From Streptomyces peucetius (lineage in GTDB: Bacteria; Actinomycetota; Actinomycetes; Streptomycetales; Streptomycetaceae), in NCBI RefSeq assembly GCF_025854275.1, contig NZ_CP107567.1:3100001-3164000 (forward strand): 64,000 nucleotides of DNA. The letters are read 5' to 3'. The notes below the pieces were generated by a model. That model saw only the letters and a list, made by a program, of their open reading frames with translations, searched no databases and had not been told where the DNA came from. The translations under genes were made by a program, and so were the position numbers. This document shows positions 57,234 through 64,000 of the stretch, in pieces (position 1 is the first letter of the stretch; each line of letters opens with the position of its first letter).

Positions 57234-57428
57234 CTGGCTGTTCCCCCATCACAGTTGGCCTGCTGTGAGCGGCACTGTACTCGGATTCATGACACAGGAA
57301 AGGTTCACAGAAGTGAATCAACCGACCAACAGCTTCCTTGTTGACTCGGTTCACAAGCTCTGTTCTTATTGACGAGGCACAACACGGGTCACGGGAATCG
57401 GGCCCGCCACAACCAATGGGGGGGACCC
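57234..57428. other. Divergent promoter region of the methylase-like and DUF4190 genes
   Basis: A 195-bp, relatively AT-rich region holding two divergent promoters and the palindrome TTCACAGAAGTGAA, with a further imperfect inverted repeat (TGAATCAACCGA near 57314 with TCGGTTCACA near 57345). Confidence 0.55.
57304..57317. promoter_or_regulatory. Palindrome TTCACAGAAGTGAA
   Basis: Perfect 5-bp arms around AGAA; the 12-base core TCACAGAAGTGA is identical to the site upstream of the second rpf gene (45167-45178). Position between divergent starts suits an operator; the HTH methylase-like protein could bind it, but there is no direct evidence. Confidence 0.4.
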
Positions 57429-58226
57429 ATGTCTCAGTACGCCCAGCCGCAGCCCGGTGGAACGCCCGGGCAGTTCACAGCTCCGGGACCGGCGCGCAAC
57501 GGCCTCGGCACGGCCGCCCTGGTGCTCGGAATCATCGGCGTCCTCTTCGGAGTGATCCCGTTCCTCTTCTGGATCGGCACCGTCCTCGGTCTGCTCGCCC
57601 TGGTCCTCGGCCTCGTCGGCCGGGGCCGCGCCAAGCGCGGCGAGGCCACCAACAAGGGCGCGGCGACGGCCGGCACCGTCCTGGGCCTCGTGGCGCTGAT
57701 CGCGAGCGTCGTCGTCGGCATCGCCACGGTGATGGCGGTGGACGAAGCGGTCGACGAGATCAACAAGGCCGTCGAGAACACCGCCCCCAAGGACGCCTCC
57801 GCGGGCGGCGCGGACGGAGAGGGCGAGGAGAAGGGCAAGGCCCTCGCCGCGGACGAGACGTCCGTCTACGACGACGACGTGCAGGTCACCGTCTCCGCAC
57901 CCACGTCCTACTCCCCCGGCGAGTACGCGATCGGCCACACCGAGGGCAACAAGGCCTACCGGGTCGAGATCACCATCGAGAACGCCGGCAAGGAGAAGTA
58001 CGACGCTAACCTGGTCAGCGTCGACGCCCGCGCCGGCGAGGACGGTGTGACCGCCGAGCAGGTCTTCGACGGTGACACGGGCGCCGGCTTCGAGGGCACG
58101 ATCCTGCCGGGCAAGAAGGCCACGGTCACGTTCGTCTTCGACGCCCCGGCCGACGCGAAGAACCTCACCGTGGAGGTCTCCCCTGGGTTCGACTACGACG
58201 CCTCGCACTGGGAGCTGACGGTCTGA
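57429..58226 (+). CDS. DUF4190/DUF4352 membrane protein
   Basis: A 265-residue protein. A Gln/Pro/Gly-rich N-terminus precedes two TM segments (about 26-52 and 75-97, GLGTAALVLGIIGVLFG is the DUF4190 start), an acidic linker, then an extracytoplasmic beta domain (about 145-262) of the DUF4352/telomeric-repeat-like immunoglobulin type (YRVEITIENAGKEKYDANLV ... VTFVFDAPADAKNLTVEVSPG). Role unknown; the class is abundant in Streptomyces. ATG 57429 with GGGGGGGA upstream. Confidence 0.88.
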   Translation: MSQYAQPQPGGTPGQFTAPGPARNGLGTAALVLGIIGVLFGVIPFLFWIGTVLGLLALVLGLVGRGRAKRGEATNKGAATAGTVLGLVALIASVVVGIATVMAVDEAVDEINKAVENTAPKDASAGGADGEGEEKGKALAADETSVYDDDVQVTVSAPTSYSPGEYAIGHTEGNKAYRVEITIENAGKEKYDANLVSVDARAGEDGVTAEQVFDGDTGAGFEGTILPGKKATVTFVFDAPADAKNLTVEVSPGFDYDASHWELTV

Positions 58227-58362
58227 CGCTCCGGCTCACGTCAGCCGGGGAAGCCGCCGAAGAAGGCGGCCTCCCCGGCTGACGCGTTCCCGGCCGCACC
58301 CGCCGCCACCGGCCTGCCCGCCCGTTCGCGCCCCGTACGCCGTCGCCCCGCCCGACAGCGCG

Positions 58363-58397
58363 AGCGGGGCCGTACCGCCCGGCGGCACGGCCCCGCT
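58363..58397. terminator. Bidirectional terminator
   Basis: A perfect 11-bp stem (58363-58373 with 58387-58397), 13-base loop, between the DUF4190 gene and the convergent GNAT gene. Confidence 0.75.
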
Positions 58398-58407
58398 GCC
58401 GTACGTC

Positions 58408-59154
58408 TCACACCTGGTGCCGCACCCACACGTTCGGCTCCACGTAGACCGCGTACCCCCGCTCCGCCTCGCAGTGCACCGGTACCAGGGCGCCGGGGAC
58501 CTCGACCGGGCCCGTCGTGTCGAACGGCAGCCCGGTCCACTTGCGCCACTGGTCCAGCGAGCCGGAGACCGTCATCGACGTGTGCGCCACCTTCTCGATG
58601 ACGCCGCCGGCCCGTACGTGCACCCGCAGCCACGGGTCGTGCGGGAGGTCGTCCGACTCGCGGGTGCGGTACGCGTACTCGTCGATCGAGGTCTGCGGCT
58701 CGGCCTTCTTCGCGCTCGGCCGCACCGGTGCGATCACCTGGCCGAAACCGAGACGGCGCGCGTTGTCCCGCATCGCGGCCAGCATCCGGCCCGATATGCC
58801 CTGGCCCTGCCGGTCCGTGGCCACGGTGATCTCGATCGCGCTCACGGTGTCCGGCTCCCGCCCGTGCCGCAGGTCGGAGAACGCCCACAGCATCACCTGG
58901 TCCCAGCCGCCGGCGGGCAGCTCCCTGCGCCCGTCCACGTCCAGGGCGAGCGGAACACTGAACGCCCGCGCGACGACCTTCCCTTCGGCATCTGTCGCCA
59001 CCAGCACGTACTCGGGCAGCTCGCCGACGATCCGTCCGACGTACGCCCACCCGATCGGGTCGTTGACCACGAACTCGTCCCAGGTGTCGAGCATCTGCCA
59101 CATGGGGGCATGCAGTTCGGGACGTTCGGCGAGGGTGGTGATCTCAAGGTCCAT
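58408..59154 (-). CDS. GNAT family N-acetyltransferase
   Basis: A 248-residue protein. Acetyl-CoA binding motif EITVATDRQGQGISGRML (R/Q-x-x-G-x-G/A type) at about 110-126 and a following amphipathic helix. N-terminal part and long C-terminal part (RPSAKKAEPQTSIDEYAYR ... HVRAGGVIEKVA) resemble larger actinobacterial GNATs of unknown substrate. ATG 59154. Convergent with the DUF4190 gene. Confidence 0.88.
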   Translation of the reverse strand: MDLEITTLAERPELHAPMWQMLDTWDEFVVNDPIGWAYVGRIVGELPEYVLVATDAEGKVVARAFSVPLALDVDGRRELPAGGWDQVMLWAFSDLRHGREPDTVSAIEITVATDRQGQGISGRMLAAMRDNARRLGFGQVIAPVRPSAKKAEPQTSIDEYAYRTRESDDLPHDPWLRVHVRAGGVIEKVAHTSMTVSGSLDQWRKWTGLPFDTTGPVEVPGALVPVHCEAERGYAVYVEPNVWVRHQV

Positions 59155-59435
59155 GGCGGCAGGCTAACCACAGGCCTCGGCGCCGCCCCACCCGTTATTC
59201 ACAGCGCCGCCCCCATCGGCCGCAGGGCCGCGGCGACGGCCCGGACCGGAGTGCGCGCCTGGCGGCTCGTCTGTCACGGTCCGGCTGCAGCCTCGGACGG
59301 GAGGGGCCCGACCGTGCCACCGGGGCTACCCTGTCCGTCACGCCGTGCGGCTGATCATGAAAGACGCGCGCCGACGAGACACCGGTCGCACCCGCCCCTG
59401 AAGGCCTGCGGGTGATCCGGTCGGGAGGGGGTCCC

Positions 59436-61091
59436 GTGCCTGATGTACACGACACGCCACCGACGAGTTCCGGTACCGGACCGACAAAGGCCGGGGCGGG
59501 ACCGTCGCCCTGGGCGCCACCGCCGCAGCCGCCGCCACCACCGCGCGGCCCCGGGGCCGGCACCGTCAAGCCGGCCCCGGCGAGCGCCGCGACGCTGTGG
59601 TGCGCACTGGCGACCGGGGTGCTGAGTGCGCTTCTGCTGGGCGACGGCGCCGGACTGAACCTGCTGATCGTCGCGGTGCCCGCGGGGCTCGGCGCCTACT
59701 TCGCCGCCCGCGCCGCCGACCGCAGGATGCGCCCGTGGACCCTGGTCTGGGCACTCGGTGGCGTCGCACTGCTCGCCGTACCCGTGCTGCGCGACGCCGG
59801 CTGGCCGACGTTCCTCGCCGTCGTGTCGTCCCTGTCCCTCGCGTCCCTGGCGCTGAACGGCGGCCGGACCTGGCCGGGCGTACTGCTGGGCCCGCTCGGG
59901 CTGCCCGGCTCGCTCGGTACCGGCATGGTCTCGGGATGGAGGGGACTGCGTACCCATGCCGCCTCCTCTAACGGTCGGGTGGCACCGGTCCTGCGTACCG
60001 GCGCGGTGGCGGCGTTGCTGCTGATCGTTTTCGGAGCACTGTTCGCCGGAGCGGACGCGGCCTTCGCGGACCTTCTCGGCAGCCTGATCCCGGACGTCTC
60101 GGTCTCCGACGGCCCCTGGCGTTTCCTGCTCCTCCTGCTGGGCGTGGTCGGCGCGCTGGCGGCGGCACGCCTCGCCACCGCCCCCCTGCGCTGGGACCGT
60201 CTCCGAATACGCCCCGGCCGCGCCCGGTCCCGGTGGGAATGGGCGCTGCCGCTCGTCGTGCTCGACCTGCTCTTCGCCGCGTTCATCGCCGTCCAGCTCG
60301 CCGTTCTCTTCGGCGGCTACGACAAGGTGCTCAGCGAGACCGGTCTGACCTACTCCGAATACGCTCGCCAGGGCTTCTGGCAGCTGTTGTTCGCGACCCT
60401 GCTGACGCTGGCCGTGATCGCCCTGGCCACGCGCTGGGCCCCGCGCTCCACCGCGGGCGACCGCACCCTCGTCCGTGCCGTCCTCGGGGCGCTGTGCCTG
60501 CTCACCCTGGTCGTGGTGGCCTCGGCCCTGCGGCGGATGGACCTGTACGTCGACGCCTACGGACTGACCCGGCTGCGCGTGTCCGTCACCGCCATGGAGC
60601 TGTGGCTCGGACTCGTGATCGTTCTCATCATGGCGGCCGGGGTGTACGGCGTGAAGTGGCTGCCCCGCGCGGTGGCGGCGAGCGGCGCGGCGGCCGTGCT
60701 CGCGTTCGGCCTCGCCTCGCCGGACGGGCTCGTCGCGGAACGCAACGTACAGCGCTACGAGCGCACCGGAAAGATCGACATCGACTATCTCGAGAAGCTG
60801 TCCGCGGATGCCGTGCCGGCCCTCGACGGCCTGCCGGAGCCGCTGCGCACCTGTGCGCTGGAGGACATGGCACGCGACCTGGAGGAGACGGACGAGCCCT
60901 GGTACGCGACGAGTTGGGGCGAGTACAGGGCGCGAGACATCCTGTCCGGGCACGGCGCTGCCGACCGCATGTCGTGCGACCCGTACGACTCCGACCGCTA
61001 CGGCGAGTACGACCGGGACGGGTACGGCGACCGGGACGGGTACGGCGAGTGGGAGCAGGAGGGCGAGATCCGCCCGTCCGACGACTACTGA
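59436..61091 (+). CDS. DUF4173 family polytopic membrane protein
   Basis: A 551-residue protein with a Pro-rich N-terminus, about ten TM segments from residue 45, and the DUF4173 core: FGALFAGADAAFADLL, VQLAVLFGGYDKVLSETGLTYSEYARQGFWQL and LRRMDLYVDAYGLTRLRV. The family is of unknown function and may be linked to envelope signalling. The C-terminal tail has Tyr/Asp/Gly repeats (RYGEYDRDGYGDRDGYGEWE) encoded by an 18-bp repeat. GTG 59436 chosen for GGGAGGGGG upstream; an in-frame GTG 8 codons before it has none. Confidence 0.9.
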   Translation: MPDVHDTPPTSSGTGPTKAGAGPSPWAPPPQPPPPPRGPGAGTVKPAPASAATLWCALATGVLSALLLGDGAGLNLLIVAVPAGLGAYFAARAADRRMRPWTLVWALGGVALLAVPVLRDAGWPTFLAVVSSLSLASLALNGGRTWPGVLLGPLGLPGSLGTGMVSGWRGLRTHAASSNGRVAPVLRTGAVAALLLIVFGALFAGADAAFADLLGSLIPDVSVSDGPWRFLLLLLGVVGALAAARLATAPLRWDRLRIRPGRARSRWEWALPLVVLDLLFAAFIAVQLAVLFGGYDKVLSETGLTYSEYARQGFWQLLFATLLTLAVIALATRWAPRSTAGDRTLVRAVLGALCLLTLVVVASALRRMDLYVDAYGLTRLRVSVTAMELWLGLVIVLIMAAGVYGVKWLPRAVAASGAAAVLAFGLASPDGLVAERNVQRYERTGKIDIDYLEKLSADAVPALDGLPEPLRTCALEDMARDLEETDEPWYATSWGEYRARDILSGHGAADRMSCDPYDSDRYGEYDRDGYGDRDGYGEWEQEGEIRPSDDY

Positions 61092-61218
61092 GACGGTTCG
61101 CACACCACCGCGGCCTGCGCGAAGCGGGCTCAGCCGGGACCGGGCCGGCATCGGAGGACGGGTCGGCCGGGACAAAACCGCCTGTGCGCCTTGTTCCTCT
61201 CGGCCGGCGACCGGCGTC

Positions 61219-61950
61219 TCATCCGCGCCTGCGAAGGTACGCCTCCAGCTCGGCGGCCCCGGTGAGCATCGCGCGCCCGCGGGCGGACAGCCGGCCGCGC
61301 CAGTCGCGCAAGGTGGCCTCCAGCGGTTCCGGCCCGCCGGCCGCCCGCACCCGGGCGATCAACGGGGCGATCTGCTCCAGCAGGTAGCCGCCACGCCTGA
61401 GCTGGTGGGCCAGCCTGGCGTCCCGTACGTCGGCCTCCTCGTAGACGCGGTAGCCGGTCCGCGGGTCGCGGCGCGGGCTCATCAGCCCGGCACGCTCCCA
61501 TTTGCGCAGCGTCGCGGGCCGGATGCCGAGCTTCGCTGCCAGCGGCCCGATGAACGTGCCACCGGGCCCCGGCACCGAGGCCGGTTCGGGCGCCGTGATG
61601 GGCTCCAGGTCGCGGAGGGCGCGCTCCACGGTCTGGAGGGTCCGGCGGTCGTCGAGGAGTTGGGCGTGACTCTCGTCGATGAGGCGGAACGCCTCGTCGA
61701 CCGCGTCCCGGTTCACGGCCCGCATGACCGAGGCCGCCGTCCGGTGACCGTGGCCGGGCACCAGGGCGAGGAACGCGTGCAGTGCCTGCGCGTGCAGCGG
61801 CGTGTAGGCGCGATAGCCATGGGGTGTGCGACCGGCGGCCGGAAGGATGCCGGCCTCCTCGTAGTTCCTGATCGCCTGCGTGGACAGGCCGTGCCGCCGC
61901 GCCAGATCAACCGGCCTGAGCCGAACACCGCTTTGAGGGTTTCGCACCAT
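61219..61950 (-). CDS. MerR family regulator with two HTH domains (TioE type)
   Basis: A 243-residue protein. N-terminal MerR HTH: LRPVDLARRHGLSTQAIRNY (14-33) plus the wing GYRAYTP. A second MerR-like HTH follows at about 140-205: LGIRPATLRKWERAGLMSP then GYRVYEEADVRDARLAHQ. Two MerR DNA-binding units in one chain are the TioE-like arrangement. ATG 61950. Divergent from an erythromycin-esterase-family gene with only 58 bp between starts, which holds an 18-bp dyad; it most likely regulates both genes. Confidence 0.9.
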   Translation of the reverse strand: MVRNPQSGVRLRPVDLARRHGLSTQAIRNYEEAGILPAAGRTPHGYRAYTPLHAQALHAFLALVPGHGHRTAASVMRAVNRDAVDEAFRLIDESHAQLLDDRRTLQTVERALRDLEPITAPEPASVPGPGGTFIGPLAAKLGIRPATLRKWERAGLMSPRRDPRTGYRVYEEADVRDARLAHQLRRGGYLLEQIAPLIARVRAAGGPEPLEATLRDWRGRLSARGRAMLTGAAELEAYLRRRG

Positions 61951-61987
61951 GGTCCTGCTGCTGTCGCGGAAAAGTTTCAACCGAAAG

Positions 61988-62005
61988 TTCAACGATACCG
62001 TTGAA
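61988..62005. promoter_or_regulatory. Dyad operator of the MerR-type regulator
   Basis: TTCAACGATACCGTTGAA, perfect 7-bp arms TTCAACG/CGTTGAA around ATAC, ending 4 bases before the esterase-family start codon and 38-55 bp upstream of the regulator start. A further TTCAAC half-site lies at 61975-61980. Fits MerR-type dyads located between -35 and -10. Confidence 0.7.
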
Positions 62006-62008
62006 TGC

Positions 62009-63211
62009 ATGGCTACCGACATCAAGGACACCACTCACGCCGTCGACGCCGCCGCCGTCATGGGACTGCTCCCGGCCCGGCCTCGGCTGCTCGCTCTGGG
62101 CGAGCCCACCCACGGCGAGGACACCCTGCTCGACCTGCGCAACGAACTCTTCCGGCAGCTCGTCGAGCAGGAGGGCTACCGGACGATCGCGATCGAGAGC
62201 GACTGCCTCATGGGCCTGGTCGTGGACGACTACGTCACCTCGGGCACGGGCACTCTGGACGAGGTCATGAAGCACGGGTTCAGCCACGGCTGGGGCACTT
62301 CCGCGGCCAACCGCGAGCTCGTGGCCTGGATGCGCGCCTACAACGACAGCCGGCCGACGTCCGAGCGGCTCCGCTTCGCCGGCTTCGACGGCCCGCTGGA
62401 GATCACCCACGCCGCGAGCCCCCGGCAGGCCCTCACCGCGCTCCACGGCTGCCTCGCGGCCCGGGTGGACGCGGACCTGCTCCCCTGCACCGCGGAGACG
62501 CTCGACCGCCTGCTCGGCACCGACGACCGGTGGACCGATCCCGCCGCGATGCTGGACCCGGCGCAGTCCGTGGGGCAGTCGGCCGAGGCCGGTCGGCTGC
62601 GGCTGCTCGCCGACGATCTGGTGGCGCTGCTCGACACGCAGACGCCGCACCTGCTCGCGGCGACCTCCCGGGACGTCTGGGACCGGGCGCGCCTGTACGG
62701 GCGCACCGCGACCGGCCTGCTGCGCTACCACCACTGGATGGCCGACACCTCACCGGCCCGCATGACGCGGCTGTGCGCACTGCGGGATTCGATGATGGCC
62801 GACAACCTTCTCGCCGTCGCCGCCCGGGGCCCGGCTCTCGTCCATGCCCAGAACTCCCATCTCCAACGGGAGAAGAGCACGATGCGGATGTGGGAGGGGC
62901 CGGTGGAGTGGTGGAGCGCCGGTGCGCTGGTGAGCGCCCGACTCGGCGAGGAGTACGCCTTCTTGGCCACGGCCCTCGGCACCATCCGGCACCAGGGGGT
63001 GGACACGCCGCCGCCGGACACCGTCGAAGGGCTCCTGTACGCGCTCCCGGAGGACCGCTGCGTCGTCGACGCCCCGCGGCTGGCCACCGCCCTCGGCGAC
63101 ACACGGCCCGCGCCCCGCGTGTCCCCTTGGTTCGGCTACGCCCCGCTCGACCCGGCGCACCTGGCGGACCGCGACGGCATCGTGTTCGTCAAGGACGTCC
63201 CGCAGAGCTAG
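62009..63211 (+). CDS. Erythromycin esterase family protein
   Basis: A 400-residue protein of the EreA/Ere-like superfamily: LGEPTHGEDTLLDLRNELF (30-48, conserved Glu32 and His35), TIAIESD, HGWGTSAANRELVAWMRAYN, then a C-terminal domain with ALVHAQNSHLQRE and WWSAGALVSARLG. In the family, the conserved His acts as general base in hydrolysis; some members hydrolyse macrolides, others act on unknown amidated or esterified substrates (succinoglycan-related). The ATG 62009 sits directly after the operator, so the leader must be very short. Divergent regulator predicts ligand-inducible expression. Confidence 0.9.
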   Translation: MATDIKDTTHAVDAAAVMGLLPARPRLLALGEPTHGEDTLLDLRNELFRQLVEQEGYRTIAIESDCLMGLVVDDYVTSGTGTLDEVMKHGFSHGWGTSAANRELVAWMRAYNDSRPTSERLRFAGFDGPLEITHAASPRQALTALHGCLAARVDADLLPCTAETLDRLLGTDDRWTDPAAMLDPAQSVGQSAEAGRLRLLADDLVALLDTQTPHLLAATSRDVWDRARLYGRTATGLLRYHHWMADTSPARMTRLCALRDSMMADNLLAVAARGPALVHAQNSHLQREKSTMRMWEGPVEWWSAGALVSARLGEEYAFLATALGTIRHQGVDTPPPDTVEGLLYALPEDRCVVDAPRLATALGDTRPAPRVSPWFGYAPLDPAHLADRDGIVFVKDVPQS

Positions 63212-63254
63212 TGCCGCCGTCGGCCGGCGGCGGAGTCGGCTGCTTCCGCCTTCA

Positions 63255-64000
63255 TCAGCCGCCGCACTGCTTCAGCATCGTCTGCTTGTCCGGTTCGGTG
63301 ACCGGCATCTCGTACTTGACGGCGACCTGGGCGAACCGGACCGCGTAGGCGCACCTGATCTGCTTGTTGGGCGGCAGCCAGGACGCGGGGCCGGAATCAC
63401 CCTTGGCCGAATTGGCCCGCCCCTCGACCGGGATCAGGTTGAGCGCGTCGTTGGCGAACTGCTCACGCTTGCTCTCCGGCCAGCGCGAGGAGCCCATCTG
63501 CCAGCTGTACGACAACGGCACCACGTGATCTATCTGCACCTCGGAGGCCTGCTGCTTGCGCCACTCGACAGTCGTCCCGGTGTAGGGGTCGTGCAGCGTC
63601 ATGGCGATGACCACGCAGTCGGAACCGGCCCGGTAACGGAGGTTCTGTCCATCACGGCGAATGAGGTCGTTTCGAGTGTCACACCCGTTCCTCGCGAGGG
63701 GCACCCCGTCGGCCGTGTCCATCCACGCGTAGCCGAACCTGTCACGGTCGTAGCCCGTCCTCGGCCCCCGCCCCTTCGTGGACAGCTCCCCGATGAGCTC
63801 GCCGGCCGCGGCCTTGTCCGCGTCCGTCGCCACGGGGGCGAGCCCTGGCTTCGTCCCGTCCGGGTTCTTGAGCGGGCTGACCGCCCGCCCGTCCGGCGCG
63901 GCCGGCCCGGATCCCGCGGACGACTCGTGTTCGCCGAGCCCCTCGCATCCCGAAACGAGAAGCGCGGCAGCCGCCAACAGCGTCGCGGCGCGGAAGGAGC
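63255..64000 (-). CDS. HNH-endonuclease-domain lipoprotein (start beyond window)
   Basis: The frame runs to the window edge, so the start lies beyond base 64000. Visible: a hydrophobic stretch ending in lipobox LLVSGC, a Ser/Gly/Pro-rich linker, then a DUF1524/GmrSD-type HNH domain: GYDRDRFGYAW, NGCDTRNDLI, DHVVPLSYSWQMG (HNH motif start), FANDALNLIPVEGRANSAKG (N and K residues) and a final CAYAVRFAQVAVKY. The type is the exported Cys-containing HNH family common in Streptomyces, likely an extracytoplasmic nuclease. Convergent with the esterase-family gene. Confidence 0.9.
   Translation of the reverse strand, partial: SFRAATLLAAAALLVSGCEGLGEHESSAGSGPAAPDGRAVSPLKNPDGTKPGLAPVATDADKAAAGELIGELSTKGRGPRTGYDRDRFGYAWMDTADGVPLARNGCDTRNDLIRRDGQNLRYRAGSDCVVIAMTLHDPYTGTTVEWRKQQASEVQIDHVVPLSYSWQMGSSRWPESKREQFANDALNLIPVEGRANSAKGDSGPASWLPPNKQIRCAYAVRFAQVAVKYEMPVTEPDKQTMLKQCGG

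Overview
This 64 kb window looks like a chromosomal core-region segment of a Streptomyces species. It is very GC-rich with strong third-position GC, has typical actinomycete genes (two Rpf muralytic enzymes, DivIC-type septum protein, Ser/Thr kinase, SGNH hydrolases), and carries a class II tRNA-Leu with anticodon UAA, which in Streptomyces is the developmental regulator bldA. From memory the gene order resembles the S. coelicolor hutU - cystathionine beta-synthase - ndh - eno - rpfA region; I could not check this by alignment.

Layout. 1-5.2 kb: cell-envelope polysaccharide genes (membrane protein, GT2 glycosyltransferase, NodB deacetylase, CelD-type acyltransferase). 5.3-7.0 kb: an Asp/Glu racemase and an NmrA-type reductase, divergent. 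6.95-12.5 kb: a translationally coupled histidine-degradation operon hutU - M20 amidohydrolase - hutF - hutI, divergent from a PLP decarboxylase. 14.0-16.8 kb: a small operon of roadblock/LC7-like proteins whose first gene has the only in-frame TTA codon I found in the window. 16.8-26.4 kb: RpiR regulator, cystathionine beta-synthase, SGNH hydrolase, thiolase, several small unknowns and a Bax-inhibitor-like protein. 26.55 kb: bldA. 27-34 kb: MacB/FtsX-type ABC exporter, cyclopropane synthase and type II NADH dehydrogenase with two Rex-like operators. 34-41 kb: LuxR-type regulator, subtilisin-like protease, imine-reductase-family enzyme with divergent HxlR regulator, VOC protein, Ppx/GppA phosphatase, DUF501, DivIC. 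41-45 kb: enolase and two Rpf/LysM muralytic enzymes, the first behind a c-di-AMP (ydaO) riboswitch. 45-50 kb: P450 coupled to MazG, a SurA-like lipoprotein, GtrA protein, methyltransferase. 50-52.5 kb: two tandem paralogous cell-wall genes, one frameshifted by a 7-bp duplication and one apparently 5'-truncated. 52.8-57.2 kb: cytosolic Ser/Thr kinase with TPR tail, its membrane partner, and an HTH-fused N6-methylase-like protein with an altered catalytic motif. 57-64 kb: DUF4190 protein, GNAT, DUF4173 membrane protein, a double-MerR regulator divergent from an erythromycin-esterase-family protein, and an HNH-nuclease lipoprotein running off the end.

No insertion sequence, prophage, CRISPR array or large biosynthetic gene cluster was seen. 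Most convergent gene pairs are separated by long perfect hairpins acting as shared terminators. The strongest threads for follow-up are bldA plus the TTA-containing roadblock operon, the double Rex operator at ndh, the riboswitch-controlled rpfA, the damaged M23 pair, and the atypical methylase.
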